Of a stretch of DNA of 64,000 bases, positions 1 through 10,900 are shown piece after piece. Position numbers and translations under genes: made by a program. Origin of the DNA: Gp1-AA145 sp963757135 (GTDB lineage Bacteria; Acidobacteriota; Terriglobia; Terriglobales; Acidobacteriaceae); NCBI GenBank assembly GCA_963757135.1, contig CAVWQE010000010.1:248001-312000 (forward strand), written 5' to 3'. The notes under the pieces were generated by a model that did no database searches, was not told the origin of the DNA, and saw only the letters and a program-made list of their open reading frames with translations. Positions within the stretch are counted from its first letter, which is position 1; each line of letters starts with the position of its first letter.

Positions 1-3000
1 CAGATTCGCCAAGCGCTCGATCGTCGCTCCCTGAAATAATGCCGTGAGCGGTATTTCCACCCCGGCCGTCTTCCTGATCTCGTTTATCAGCCGAACCGCC
101 ATTAACGAGTGGCCGCCAAGATCGAAGAAGTTGTCTGTAACATTGACGGACTGGACGCCGATGATCTCCTGCCAGATCATTGCCAACTTGGTCTCGAGTT
201 CATCGCGCGGCGGCGCGACAAGCCCGGAGGCCGCTTGGGCAATGTCCGGTTTCGGCAAAGCCTTCCGGTCAACCTTTCCGTTCGGCGTCAGCGGCAATTC
301 CCCCAGCGCGACCAATCCGGTTGGCAACATGTAATCAGGAAGCGTCTGCTTGAGATAGGCTCGGATATCAATGAGGTTCAGTTGCTGCCCCGGACGGAGG
401 ACAATGTATGCCACTAGCCGCTTGTCGCCAGGAGAGTCTTCACGTGCGGCCACAACTGCCTGCCGTATCGCAGGATGTTTCGCCAGTACGCTTTCGATCT
501 CGCCGAGTTCAATGCGGAAACCGCGGACCTTTACCTGGAAATCCGTTCGTCCCAGATATTGCACATTGCCGTCGGGAAGATATTTGGCGAGGTCACCTGT
601 GCGGTAGAGATTCGCGCCCGGCCTGCGATCGAAGGGGCTGGGAACAAATCTTGCTTCGGTTAGTTCGGGCCGACGGAGATACCCTCGGGCAACGCCATCA
701 CCACCGATGTAAAGCTCGCCCGATACGCCGATGGGAACCGGTTGCATGTGAGCATCAAGGATGTAGAAAGTGGTGTTTGCAATGGGCCGGCCAATTGGTG
801 CAGTGGCCGTGGCAGATAAAACCCGATAAACCGAAGACCAGATCGTCGTCTCGGTTGGTCCATACATGTTCCAAAGTTCAGAACAGCGTGACAGTAACTG
901 CGCTGTGAGATTGCCAGGCAGTGCCTCGCCGCCGCAAAGGACTTTGAGATCAGCCGATCCTTCCCAGCCTGCTTCAACCAGCATGCGCCAGGTTGCGGGG
1001 GTGGCTTGCATGATCGTCGGTTTGCGGTTGCGAACAAGATCCAGCAGGCGTTGTCCGTCGGCTGCTTCAGCCCGTGACGCCAGAATTATCCTCGCTCCTG
1101 TAATCAGGGGAAGATAAATCTCCAGGCCGGCGATATCGAAGGAAAGAGTTGTCACAGCGAGCAGGGTATCGCTGGAAGTCATTCCGGGTTCCGCCCGCAT
1201 GCTGAAAAGGAAATTCACCAGATTGGCGTGTGTGATCTGGACGCCCTTCGGTTTTCCCGTGGACCCCGAAGTGTAGAGCACGTACGCCAGGTTCTGGGGC
1301 GTAAGCTTTGCGATCGGCGATTTCTTGCTTTCCTTCGCAATCCGGCCCTGCACCGAATCCATGGTGATCACGACGGCGCTCCCGGAAGGTAAAACGCTGA
1401 CCAGGTCTTGCTGCGTAAGGAGAACTTTCGCGCCGGCGTCCTCTAGAATGAATGCGATTCTTTCGGACGGGTGTGCAGGGTCAAGCGGAATGTAAGCGCC
1501 CCCGGCTTTGAGCACACCCAGAAGTGCGACCACCATATCGATCGAACGTTCCAGAAAAACTCCAACCAGCGTTTCCGGGCCCACGCCGCGTTGCTGCAGA
1601 TAATGTGCGAACTGGTTCGCTTTCTCGTCGAGCGCGCGGTAGCTGATTTGTTCCTTACCCATCACTAGGGCAATCGCGTCAGGGGTTTGTGCCGCCTGGG
1701 CCTCGATGAGTTGGTTCAGACACATCGTCTCCGGATACTCCAAGTTCGTGGAGTTCCATCCGTCGAGGATCAAAGTGCTCTCCTCGCTGGTCAGAAGCGG
1801 AAGCTTGGACACTGGTATATGCGGATGTTCCATCGCTGCCGCCAGGAGCGTTTCGTAATGCCCGATCATCCGCTGGATTGTCTCAGAGTCGAAAAGGTCA
1901 GTGTTGAATTCAAAGCGCCCGCGGATACCGTCTGGGCTTTCCGCAAGAAACGCGGAAATATCGAACTTGGATGTGGTTTCGCCCAGATCCATTAACCCCA
2001 GGGTCAAACCGGAAAGCTCAAACGCCTGTCTTGGGGTGTTCTGCAGCGAGAAAAGCACTTGGAAAAGCGGGTTCTGACTCAGGTTCCTGTCCGGATGAAG
2101 TTCCTCAACCAGCTTTTCAAACGGGACATCCTGGTGCGCATAGGCTTCCAGCGACGTTTCCCTGACTTGGGCGACCAGTTCTTCGAAGCTTGTCCCGTCG
2201 GATAACTTCGCACGCATGATCAGAGTGTTCGCGAAAAACCCGATCATTTCTTCCAGTTCCGCCCGATTGCGGTTGGCAATGGGAGTGCCCACCGCGATGT
2301 CGTCCTGAAGGCTGTACCTCGAAAGCAGGGCTTGAAAGCCGGCCAGCAGGGTCATGAACAAGGTGGCGCCATTTTGTCGGGAGAATGTGTTCAGCCTTTC
2401 CGTCAGGCTCTTGGAAAATGCGACTGGCAGCTTGGCGCCGTTGAATGTCTGTACGGCAGGCCGCGGTCGATCCACCGGGAGATCAAGAGATGCAGGCACG
2501 CCGGCGAGTTGCTTCCGCCAATATGAGAGCTGTTTTTCCAGTTTCGGTCCCTGAAGTTGCTCGCGTTGCCATACCGCGTAGTCGGCATACTGAAGATTCG
2601 GAGGTGGCAGCGGCGAGGGCCGTCCTGCGCAGAATGCGTCGTAAAGCGCGGAAAGCTCCTGAATCAGAATGCGGCGTGACCAGCCATCAAAAATGATGTG
2701 GTGCATGGTCAGTAGCAGAATATGCAATTGAGAATTCAGCCGCAGTAACTGGCCGCGCAATAAAGGGCCTCGTTCCAAATCAAGTGGAATGCGCGCTTCC
2801 GCGCGGCCCATTTCGGCGGCCTTGTCCTCCGGCCGATCCAGCCCGGAAATGTTCAGTACCGGCAAAGTAAATGCCGGAGAGCCGACCACCTGCATCGGCA
2901 TCTCATCTCTCCAGGAAAAAGTAGTGCGCAGGATTTCGTGGCGGCGAATAATCTCGCCCAGGCTTTTTTCGAGGGCGGACACGTTCAGCTCGCCTTCAAT

Positions 3001-3183
3001 GCGCAGCGACCACGGAATAAGATATGAGGTGCTTCCCGGCTGAAGCTGTTCTAGAAACCACAGGCGTTGCTGAGCGAACGTGGTCGGAAACACGAACTGA
3101 GAAGCGTTCGCTGGCGCTGTCGCCGCAGAATTGTGACTGTTTCGGTCCACCTTCACCCTTGCAGAATGATGCAACCCCCGCAT
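1..3183 (-). CDS. NRPS module C-A(Gly-like)-T, 3' end outside window
   Basis: The reading frame is open from 3183 to the left edge (1061 codons) with no stop, so the protein continues beyond the window. Domains in order: condensation domain (about 20-450) with an intact HHIIFDG motif near residue 161; adenylation domain (about 470-975) with TSGSTGKPKG; carrier domain with DLGGHSL near residue 1022. Binding-pocket residues read by alignment to GrsA-PheA give D-I-L-Q-L-G-M-I-W-K, one change from the published glycine code DILQLGLIWK, so glycine is the predicted substrate. The start is uncertain: ATG at 3183 has no clear ribosome site, while GTG at 3150 lies 5 nt after AAGG. It lies 98 bp downstream of an aspartate module on the same strand, so it probably adds Gly after beta-hydroxy-Asp. 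That order is inferred from gene order, not proven. Confidence 0.9.
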   Translation of the reverse strand, partial: MRGLHHSARVKVDRNSHNSAATAPANASQFVFPTTFAQQRLWFLEQLQPGSTSYLIPWSLRIEGELNVSALEKSLGEIIRRHEILRTTFSWRDEMPMQVVGSPAFTLPVLNISGLDRPEDKAAEMGRAEARIPLDLERGPLLRGQLLRLNSQLHILLLTMHHIIFDGWSRRILIQELSALYDAFCAGRPSPLPPPNLQYADYAVWQREQLQGPKLEKQLSYWRKQLAGVPASLDLPVDRPRPAVQTFNGAKLPVAFSKSLTERLNTFSRQNGATLFMTLLAGFQALLSRYSLQDDIAVGTPIANRNRAELEEMIGFFANTLIMRAKLSDGTSFEELVAQVRETSLEAYAHQDVPFEKLVEELHPDRNLSQNPLFQVLFSLQNTPRQAFELSGLTLGLMDLGETTSKFDISAFLAESPDGIRGRFEFNTDLFDSETIQRMIGHYETLLAAAMEHPHIPVSKLPLLTSEESTLILDGWNSTNLEYPETMCLNQLIEAQAAQTPDAIALVMGKEQISYRALDEKANQFAHYLQQRGVGPETLVGVFLERSIDMVVALLGVLKAGGAYIPLDPAHPSERIAFILEDAGAKVLLTQQDLVSVLPSGSAVVITMDSVQGRIAKESKKSPIAKLTPQNLAYVLYTSGSTGKPKGVQITHANLVNFLFSMRAEPGMTSSDTLLAVTTLSFDIAGLEIYLPLITGARIILASRAEAADGQRLLDLVRNRKPTIMQATPATWRMLVEAGWEGSADLKVLCGGEALPGNLTAQLLSRCSELWNMYGPTETTIWSSVYRVLSATATAPIGRPIANTTFYILDAHMQPVPIGVSGELYIGGDGVARGYLRRPELTEARFVPSPFDRRPGANLYRTGDLAKYLPDGNVQYLGRTDFQVKVRGFRIELGEIESVLAKHPAIRQAVVAAREDSPGDKRLVAYIVLRPGQQLNLIDIRAYLKQTLPDYMLPTGLVALGELPLTPNGKVDRKALPKPDIAQAASGLVAPPRDELETKLAMIWQEIIGVQSVNVTDNFFDLGGHSLMAVRLINEIRKTAGVEIPLTALFQGATIERLANL

Positions 3184-3281
3184 GCTATTGCATGTTTGCG
3201 GGGCAAGTTGTAATCGATTTGATAAAAACCGCCATTTTTGTTCTAAAGTAATCTCCGCACCTTATTAATGGCCCACAGGTG

Positions 3282-6200
3282 CTATTTACTTGCACGATAC
3301 GCCTGTCGGGGCGCCCTGGTGATACCAGTCTCATCTGTCTCGATAGGCTGTGCCCGTTCTACGGCCTCGGCAAGGCCGGAAACACTTGGTCGGTCGAAAA
3401 TTGCACGCATTGGTATTTCGACCAGAAAACGTTGCCGCAGGCGACTGACGACCTGGGTGGCGAGCAGGGAATGGCCGCCGAGATCGAAAAAGTTGTCCTC
3501 GGCGCTGATCTTGCTTTTGTCCCGCCGCAGCACTTCCGCCCAGACTTCGGCAATGGCCTGCTCGGTCGCTGTGCGTGGCGCAATGTAAGCTTTCTGTGAT
3601 GCTGCCTGCTCGGGCTCGGGCAGCGCTTGCCGGTCGAGCTTGCCATTGGCATTCAGTGGCAGCTTCGCCAGCAGCATCACTGCTTGCGGCACCATGTAGT
3701 CCGGCACATGCTGCTGCAAGTGCTGGCGCAGGCTTTCAGAGGTAACGGCGTTATGGCCGTTGTTGGAAGCGGCCGCTTCACGATGCAGGACGACGTAGGC
3801 CAGCAGGCGCTTGTCTTCGTTATTCGAATCGGTGGCCCGCGCCAGCACCACGGCCTGCTTCACCGCCGGATGCTGCGCCAGCACTGCTTCGATTTCGCCC
3901 AGTTCAATGCGGAAGCCGCGAATTTTCACCTGATCGTCGCCGCGTCCGAGGAACTCGATGTTGCCGTCTGCGCCGTAACGCGCCAGGTCGCCGGTGCGGT
4001 ACATCTTTGAATCTGCGTTAGGGTCGTCAGAGAAGGGATTCTTCACGAAACGTTCGGCGGTCCTCTCCGGCTGGCCCAGATATCCGGCGGTCACGCCCGC
4101 GCCCGCAATGTAGAGTTCGCCCGTCACTCCCACCGGCACCGGTTCAAGATTCTGGTCGAGGATGTAAGCCTGCGTGTTCTGGATGGGCCGTCCGATGGGA
4201 ATCGTCGCCAACCCGGCGTTTTTCCAGTCGTAGCTTTTCAGTTCAAGCGTCAGCGAGCCCACCGTAGTTTCGGTCGGACCGTAGTGGTTCAGAATCTCGC
4301 AGCTCGGGTTGAGCGATGTGATCTTTTCGAGCAGCTTCGGGGTCAGCGCCTCGCCGCCGGTGACCAGACATTTGCGCGGAAGGAGTTTTCCGGCTTCGTC
4401 GGACGCCGACTGCAACAGCGCTGAAAGATGCGAAGGCACGATCTTCAAGACGTCAATCGGGTACTGAGAGGTGTAGCTGGCGAACTGCTGCGGATCGGTC
4501 GCGGTTTCGTGCGGAAGTATATGCAGGCTGCCGCCCGAGATCAGCGCCGGGTAAATGCAGGTGTTGCCGAGGTCTGCGCCCAGGGTTGAAACCGTGGCAA
4601 ACTGCAAGCCTTCGGGATATTTATTCAGGCTAAGTTTTTTGCTGATGAAATCCGAGTAGTTGACCAGGTTGCGATGCCGTACGGCCACGCCCTTGGGCAC
4701 TCCGGTCGAGCCCGAGGTAAAGATCACATACACCAGGTTCTCGGGGTTCGTGTTGACGGCCGGATCTGATTTGGGCTCGCTGGCCCAGAGTTTCTCGTCG
4801 CGATCGATGACGATCGTATGGGACGGACACTCTTGTCCGCCTAAATCGGGCAGATTAGGCAGCAGCTTCGACTCCGTGATCAGCGCCTTCGCGCCTTCGA
4901 GTTGCTGCTTCAGCCGTGCCGGAGGATTATCGGCATTGAGCGGCACATACGCTCCACCGGCTTTCAAAATCCCGAGCACTGCGATCATCAACGATGTCGA
5001 GCGATCGAGACAAAGCCCGACGCGCGCATCCGGCCCGACCCCCTGCTTCCGCAGATAATGCGCCAGTTGATTGGCGCGCTCATTCAATTCGCGATAGGTG
5101 AGCGCCTGCTCGGCGCAGCGGACGGCAATGCGATCCGGCGCCCGCGCCGCTTGCTGCTGGAAGAGTTCGTGCAGAGAGCTGTTAGCGGGATAAGCGGCTG
5201 CCGTCTGGTTCCACTCGACCAGCAGTTGCCGCCGCTCAGCTTCCGAAAGCAAAGGCAAATGTGACACCGGAGTCGCAGGGTTCGCCAGTGCCGCCTTCAG
5301 CAAATTCTGGTAATACCCGGCAAGACGTTCGACCGCGCTGCGTTCGAAACGCGCAGCATCGTAATGAAACTCCAGCGTCAGTTCCGATCCGCGACGCACT
5401 ACATGCAGCCGCAGCTTGAAACGCTCGCTTACCACCTGCACTCGTTCCAGCGTGAAGTGCACCCCGGCAGCGCCTCGAGAGGCACCCAGGTCGTGATACC
5501 CGAAGCTAGTCAAATCGTCCCCGAGTCCGATAGCTTCCGGCACAAAATATTCCTGCACGGCTACCGCGTCGCGTACCGCGTCTTCCGTCCGCCGCAGCAC
5601 GTCAGCAAAGGTGAATGTGCTCTCAATACGTACCACAAGCGGGAGCGTGCGTCCGAAGCACCCAATCGAGGTTTGCAGCTCTTCGTATTCGCGATTGTCC
5701 GCAAAGAAGCCCGCCGTGAACGGGTTTTGCCCGGAGAGGCGATACAGCAATGATTGCCACGCCGCGAATAAAACGCTACGTGGTTCAGAGTGGTTAAGAA
5801 CCAGTCCCGCCAACTCCTTGCTCAAGGGCAGGGCAAAACGCTGTGCCTGGAACTGCGCGTCGCGGCTTTTCTTTTCCGACGGCAAGGGGAGTGCCGGAAG
5901 CGAATTTGCGATCTGCTTTGTCCAGAACTCGCGACCCTGCTTCGCATCAACTTCGTCAGATTCGAGCAGGTCCGCTTGCCACTGCGCAAACTGGACGTAG
6001 CGAAATGCTTCGGGCAGGTCATGCTGGGAGCCATGGTAAATAGCCGCCAACTCATTCATAAGCACTTGCAGGGAACCAGCATCGGCGCACAACGTCGAAA
6101 GACTAAATAGCAGAACAGAACGCTCCTGATCGAGTTCGAAAAAAAACGCCCGAAGAACCGGACCAGATTCCGAATTGCCCTCGAAACTTTGTTCCGTTTC

Positions 6201-6512
6201 AAACAGCGCCCCAATTTCTCGCTGCCGGTCAGCAGGGCTCATGGCTGATAACTTGCGGTGTTCCCACTCAATCTCCGCCGCATCGACCACGATCTGAAGC
6301 GGCATTTTCATTCCAGCAGGACGGCGAAATACCGTGCGGAGGGCCTCGTGGCGGAAGACAACTTCGATCAGCGCAGAGCGCAAGCGAGTCGCATCCACCT
6401 TGCCTTCGAGCGACACCAAGCCTACCGCGCGCGCGGGGAGGCCGATCGTTTCCTGCACTCTCCAGGCAAATTGTTGTTGTGGCGAAAGCCAGAAGCCAGA
6501 CTGTTCCTGCAT
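3282..6512 (-). CDS. NRPS: interface-type C domain, A(Asp/Asn-like), T
   Basis: This is a 1076-residue synthetase. Residues 1-430 have the condensation fold (opening LSPQQQFAW, RHEALRTVF), but the catalytic HHxxxDG is replaced by STLCADAG, so it is unlikely to form peptide bonds itself. Such His-less domains are known as interface domains that recruit aspartyl beta-hydroxylases. The adenylation domain (about 455-960, TSGSTGVPKG) has an unusual A4 region, ADLGNT instead of FDxS. Pocket residues read D-L-T-K-V-G-H-V-G-K, essentially the published Asp/Asn code. The carrier domain has DLGGHSL near residue 1005. The ATG at 6512 follows a GA-rich stretch. The dioxygenase gene lies 84 bp upstream on the same strand, which supports in-trans hydroxylation of the carrier-bound Asp. 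The A-T part is almost identical to that of the next synthetase (see repeats). Confidence 0.92.
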   Translation of the reverse strand: MQEQSGFWLSPQQQFAWRVQETIGLPARAVGLVSLEGKVDATRLRSALIEVVFRHEALRTVFRRPAGMKMPLQIVVDAAEIEWEHRKLSAMSPADRQREIGALFETEQSFEGNSESGPVLRAFFFELDQERSVLLFSLSTLCADAGSLQVLMNELAAIYHGSQHDLPEAFRYVQFAQWQADLLESDEVDAKQGREFWTKQIANSLPALPLPSEKKSRDAQFQAQRFALPLSKELAGLVLNHSEPRSVLFAAWQSLLYRLSGQNPFTAGFFADNREYEELQTSIGCFGRTLPLVVRIESTFTFADVLRRTEDAVRDAVAVQEYFVPEAIGLGDDLTSFGYHDLGASRGAAGVHFTLERVQVVSERFKLRLHVVRRGSELTLEFHYDAARFERSAVERLAGYYQNLLKAALANPATPVSHLPLLSEAERRQLLVEWNQTAAAYPANSSLHELFQQQAARAPDRIAVRCAEQALTYRELNERANQLAHYLRKQGVGPDARVGLCLDRSTSLMIAVLGILKAGGAYVPLNADNPPARLKQQLEGAKALITESKLLPNLPDLGGQECPSHTIVIDRDEKLWASEPKSDPAVNTNPENLVYVIFTSGSTGVPKGVAVRHRNLVNYSDFISKKLSLNKYPEGLQFATVSTLGADLGNTCIYPALISGGSLHILPHETATDPQQFASYTSQYPIDVLKIVPSHLSALLQSASDEAGKLLPRKCLVTGGEALTPKLLEKITSLNPSCEILNHYGPTETTVGSLTLELKSYDWKNAGLATIPIGRPIQNTQAYILDQNLEPVPVGVTGELYIAGAGVTAGYLGQPERTAERFVKNPFSDDPNADSKMYRTGDLARYGADGNIEFLGRGDDQVKIRGFRIELGEIEAVLAQHPAVKQAVVLARATDSNNEDKRLLAYVVLHREAAASNNGHNAVTSESLRQHLQQHVPDYMVPQAVMLLAKLPLNANGKLDRQALPEPEQAASQKAYIAPRTATEQAIAEVWAEVLRRDKSKISAEDNFFDLGGHSLLATQVVSRLRQRFLVEIPMRAIFDRPSVSGLAEAVERAQPIETDETGITRAPRQAYRASK
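3434..5470. repeat. Copy 1 of a ~2.0 kb near-identical A-T block
   Basis: This block covers the end of the interface domain, the whole adenylation domain and most of the carrier domain of the 3282-6512 gene. It matches 9561-11575 with only scattered differences. The offset is 6127 bp at the carrier end and about 6108 bp at the other end because of a short variable patch near 4800-4860. Flanking sequence on both sides diverges sharply. The limits were set by eye. Confidence 0.85.
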
Positions 6513-6596
6513 CCCCTCGCTCCGTCCTCTACGTGCTACCTAGTTTAAGCATGCGCAATGATTCATACGGTTCGATGGGGAACAAGGCCGCCAACG

Positions 6597-7652
6597 TTAC
6601 TCTGCGGAAGCTCGATCAAGGTCTGCGCCTTGGACCAGGTCGCCGAGTGCAACCACAATCTTTCGCGGCCCGACGAACGGATCGCGAGCATGCGCCGTGA
6701 TCATATTGTCGAGCGTGACCATGTCGCCCTCGCGCCATTTGAAGCGTACCGCGTTTTTCTCATAGATTTCGCCGATATGGTCCATGACCGAATCTTCAAG
6801 GGGAGATTCGTCGCCGTAGTAGACGTGGCGCGGCAGGTCTTCCCGCTTGAAAATCGAAAGCAGAGAATCACGCACCTCGGGGTCGAGACAATGCACATGA
6901 TGCAACTGCACCTGATTGAAAAAGGAAATCTCTCCCGTCACCGGATGCCGGAGTACGCCGCGGCAGCGTTGCTTCACCCGCAGGTTGTCCTTGCCATACC
7001 ACTCAGCGATGAAGCCCTGCTTGGCGCATGCATCTTCAACCACGCCACGATCTTCCGTATGGAAAAAACGCTGCCAGCTCACATCCAGGCCGTCAGAGAA
7101 GTTTCGCACGTACATTAGTCCGAGGTTCTCGAACTTCTCCCGCACCGACGGATCCAGCTGCTGATAAACCTTTCGACAATCAACAATGGGCGAGCAGCCG
7201 CCTTCCTTCGCCGCCACCACGCAGAAAAAGCTGATGCGCGTCGGCCACGCGTTCATGTGCGAGCTTTCGTTGTGGTAGAGAATGGCCTTGTCTTCGGGAT
7301 ACGGGGTTGAGGTATAGATTTTCCCAGCCACGCCCTCGCGCGGCAGATCGCCGTATTCGGCGTAAATCTCTTTGTAGATCGACCCGGCGACCCGTTCGAA
7401 ATCCTGGGGCGTCGAAAGCGCGAATCCGCGGAACAGGATTCCGCCGTGCTGATGCAGTTTGCCATTGATATAGTCGCGGTTATTGCGCGCCCAGTCGGCA
7501 AGGTCAACCTGCTCGGCCGCCGGCTCTATGACCAAAGGCAATGGTTGATCGTCGCTGATCAGGCTTTCGCGGACTGGATTGAAGTGGGCAAGATCAACGG
7601 CTTTGCGCCGAATTGTTCCTATAGATTTCTTTGCCGTAATGGTGTTTTCCAC
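6597..7652 (-). CDS. SyrP/TauD-family Fe(II)/2-oxoglutarate dioxygenase, probable NRPS aspartyl beta-hydroxylase
   Basis: This is a 351-residue TauD/SyrP-like protein. The metal-binding triad is visible as HNE (in LYHNESSH, with Glu rather than Asp as in SyrP and AsnO) and a distal His in NMITAHARDPF. The 2-oxoglutarate-binding Arg follows in GPRKI. Family members hydroxylate carbon 3 of Asp or Asn bound to a carrier domain, using O2 and 2-oxoglutarate in the cytoplasm. The start is GTG at 7652, 6 nt after AGGGGGAA. The gene lies between two synthetases that each carry an interface domain and an Asp-type adenylation domain, and a third such synthetase is at 15,026-18,214. One hydroxylase serving several modules in trans is therefore likely. 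Hydroxylation of Asp rather than Asn is inferred from the pocket codes. Confidence 0.88.
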   Translation of the reverse strand: MENTITAKKSIGTIRRKAVDLAHFNPVRESLISDDQPLPLVIEPAAEQVDLADWARNNRDYINGKLHQHGGILFRGFALSTPQDFERVAGSIYKEIYAEYGDLPREGVAGKIYTSTPYPEDKAILYHNESSHMNAWPTRISFFCVVAAKEGGCSPIVDCRKVYQQLDPSVREKFENLGLMYVRNFSDGLDVSWQRFFHTEDRGVVEDACAKQGFIAEWYGKDNLRVKQRCRGVLRHPVTGEISFFNQVQLHHVHCLDPEVRDSLLSIFKREDLPRHVYYGDESPLEDSVMDHIGEIYEKNAVRFKWREGDMVTLDNMITAHARDPFVGPRKIVVALGDLVQGADLDRASAE

Positions 7653-7983
7653 GATTATTCCCCCTGAACCGTTCCCACCAGTGTCTGACCGCAGAATCGC
7701 ACACTCGCGCGCGTGCTTAACCTCAAAGATGCACTTCTGATGCCAAAAATCTGCACTATCTACCCTTTTGACAAAATCTGCGTCTTAAACAACCGCCTTT
7801 ATTATCTGTAGGTTATCGTCCTACGTTTGGTCGAAAAATGGATCACAGAGCCGAGATGCAAGAATTTGCACAAATCGTCGCGGATAATCCAACAGCTGTT
7901 TGGGGGAGGGGAACTGCACGATTATAGACCAACCGAGGCGTCCACAAAGGATTTTAAGTTACGGCTGTCACTTTAGAGGAGCC
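7653..7983. other. Non-coding stretch upstream of the dioxygenase gene
   Basis: These 331 bp separate the dioxygenase start from the stop of the upstream synthetase. On the minus strand there is a perfect -10-like TATAAT (7926-7921) but only a poor -35 element 17 bp before it. No open reading frame, terminator hairpin or Fur-like box was convincing. Confidence 0.4.
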
Positions 7984-10900
7984 TCAAGACCGGTGCCGCT
8001 CCGATGGCGTCAGAGTGACCGCCTTTGGTTCAGCCGCTATCAGCTTCTTCCGCTGTGACTGTTTGCGCTCGTTCTTTTCGCTCTCAATTATTCGCTTTTC
8101 CTTTTCACCGTGTATTTCGAGACTGCTCAACCGAAGTTCGGGGCGGGAAATCGCGTTTCGCAGCAGGTTCTCAAAATTCGTGGCCATTCGAAGTACCGTG
8201 CCGCGATCAAACAGTTCCGTGCTGTAAAGCCAATCCTGGAATGTTCCATCCTTGTTTTCACGTATGAAGACAGCAATGTCGAACTTCGATCGCGTGATGG
8301 AAGCCGGGAAGGAAGCGACTTCAAGACCGGGCAACTCGCGTCGTTGCACCGGAATGTTCTGCATCACGAACAAGGCCTGCACGATCGGGTTGTGGCTCAG
8401 ACTTCGTTCCGGCTGCAAGTCTTCCACCAGTTTGTCGAATGGCATGTCCTGGTGCGCATAGGCGCCGAGCGCAACTTCCCTGACCCGCAGCACCAGTTCG
8501 CGGAACGTCGGATCGCCCGAAAGATCAGTGTGCAGCGGCAACAAATTGATGAAAAACCCGATGAGCCGTTCAGTCTCGGCAGTGGTGCGATTTGCGATGT
8601 CGGTGCCGAGAACAATGTGCTGCTCGCCCGAGTAGCGCGACAGCAGAGCGTTGAAAGCCGCCAGCATGGTCATAAACGGGGTGACGCCGTGCTGTACGCT
8701 GAATGTCTTTATTCCCTCAGCGACATCTTTTGCAAGCGGGACCGGTTGGTAGTCGCCATGGAATCTCCGCAGCTCCGGGCGCGACCGGTCCGATGGAAGG
8801 TTGAGCAGTGGCGGAGCGCCATTCAGGTGTTCCCGCCAATAGCTCAATTGACTTTCAAGGACCTTCCCCTGAAGAAAATTTCTTTGCCACGCGGCGTAAT
8901 CCGCGTACTGAATCGGCAGTTCCGGCAGGGGCGAAGGTTTGCCTTCCAGAAACGCCGTGTATAGCTCACCCAGTTCGCGGAAGAATATCCCACTCGACCA
9001 GGCATCGCTGACGATGTGGTGCATGGTCAGGAGCAACACATGGTCGCTGGTGCCCAGTTTCAAGATGGTGGCGCGCAGTAATGGTCCCTTGGAGAGATCG
9101 AACGGCGTCCGCGCCTCCTCCGCGGCCATGTCCAGGGCGCGGCTTTCTCCATCGGGCGTAGACAAATTGCTCAGGTCTTTGATCTCGACGTGCAGGTCAC
9201 GCCACTCGCTGATGACTTGCATCGGCTGACCGTCAGAGCCTGTACCGAATGTGGTCCGCTGCGATTCGTGCCGGCGGACGATTTCATTGAGCGCACCGAT
9301 CAGCGCGTTGCTGTTTAAGTTTCCCTTCAGGCGAATTGCGCGAGGAATGTTGTACAGGGGATTATTGGGCTCGATTCGATCGAGCACCCAGAGCCGCTGC
9401 TGCGCGAACGATAACGGTACAGGCTTATCACGCGGCACTCGAACAATAGGCGGAACTTCAGGCTGGCTCGATGCCGCCAGTCTCTCAGCTTGTTGCGCGA
9501 GCGCAGCGACCGTCGGACATTCAAACAGAGTTCGTAGGGGAAGTTCGATACTTAGCGCACGCCGCAGGCGACTGACGACCTGGGTGGCGAGCAGGGAGTG
9601 GCCGCCGAGGTCGAAGAAGTTGTCCTCGGCGCTGATCTTGCTTTTGTCCCGCCGCAGCACTTCCGCCCAGACTTCGGCAATGGCCTGCTCGGTCGCTGTG
9701 CGTGGCGCAATGTAAGCTTTCTGTGATGCTGCCTGCTCGGGCTCGGGCAGCGCTTGCCGGTCGAGCTTGCCATTGGCATTCAGTGGCAGCTTCGCCAGCA
9801 GCATCACTGCTTGCGGCACCATGTAGTCCGGCACATGCTGCTGCAAGTGCTGGCGCAGGCTTTCAGAGGTAACGGCGTTATGGCCGTTGTTGGAAGCGGC
9901 CGCTTCACGATGCAGGACGACGTAGGCCAGCAGGCGCTTGTCTTCGTTATTCGAATCGGTGGCCCGCGCCAGCACCACGGCCTGCTTCACCGCCGGATGC
10001 TGCGCCAGCACTGCTTCGATTTCGCCCAGTTCAATGCGGAAGCCGCGAATTTTCACCTGATCGTCGCCGCGTCCGAGGAACTCGATGTTGCCGTCTGCGC
10101 CGTAACGCGCCAGGTCGCCGGTGCGGTACATCTTTGAATCTGCGTTAGGGTCGTCAGAGAAGGGATTCTTCACGAAACGTTCGGCGGTCCTCTCCGGCTG
10201 GCCCAGATATCCGGCGGTCACGCCCGCGCCCGCAATGTAGAGTTCGCCCGTCACTCCCACCGGCACCGGTTCAAGATTCTGGTCGAGGATGTAAGCCTGC
10301 GTGTTCTGGATGGGCCGTCCGATGGGAATCGTCGCCAACCCGGCGTTTTTCCAGTCGTAGCTTTTCAGTTCAAGCGTCAGCGAGCCCACCGTAGTTTCGG
10401 TCGGACCGTAGTGGTTCAGAATCTCGCAGCTCGGGTTGAGCGATGTGATCTTTTCGAGCAGCTTCGGGGTCAGCGCCTCGCCGCCGGTGACCAGACATTT
10501 GCGCGGAAGGAGTTTTCCGGCTTCGTCGGACGCCGACTGCAACAGCGCTGAAAGATGCGAAGGCACGATCTTCAAGACGTCAATCGGGTACTGAGAGGTG
10601 TAGCTGGCGAACTGCTGCGGATCGGTCGCGGTTTCGTGCGGAAGTATATGCAGGCTGCCGCCCGAGATCAGCGCCGGGTAAATGCAGGTGTTGCCGAGGT
10701 CTGCGCCCAGGGTTGAAACCGTGGCAAACTGCAAGCCTTCGGGATATTTATTCAGGCTAAGTCTTTTGCTGATGAAATCGGCGTAGTTGACCAGGTTACG
10801 ATGCCGTACGGCCACGCCCTTGGGCACTCCGGTCGAGCCCGAGGTAAAGATCACATACACCAGGTTCTTGGGGTTCGTGTTGACGGCCGGATCTGATTTG

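Noticed and set aside
6597..7652. Taurine dioxygenase (TauD) as the function of the dioxygenase
   Set aside because: The HxE rather than HxD motif, SyrP/AsnO-like ending and location among Asp-type NRPS modules fit carrier-bound Asp hydroxylation better.
7653..7983. A Fur box before the dioxygenase gene
   Set aside because: ATTATC-like words occur, but no dyad close to the Fur consensus could be built, so iron control is not claimed from sequence.
8110..8964. A 284-codon plus-strand frame opposite the terminal C domain
   Set aside because: Antisense shadow of the condensation domain; similar antisense frames appear opposite other C domains in the window.
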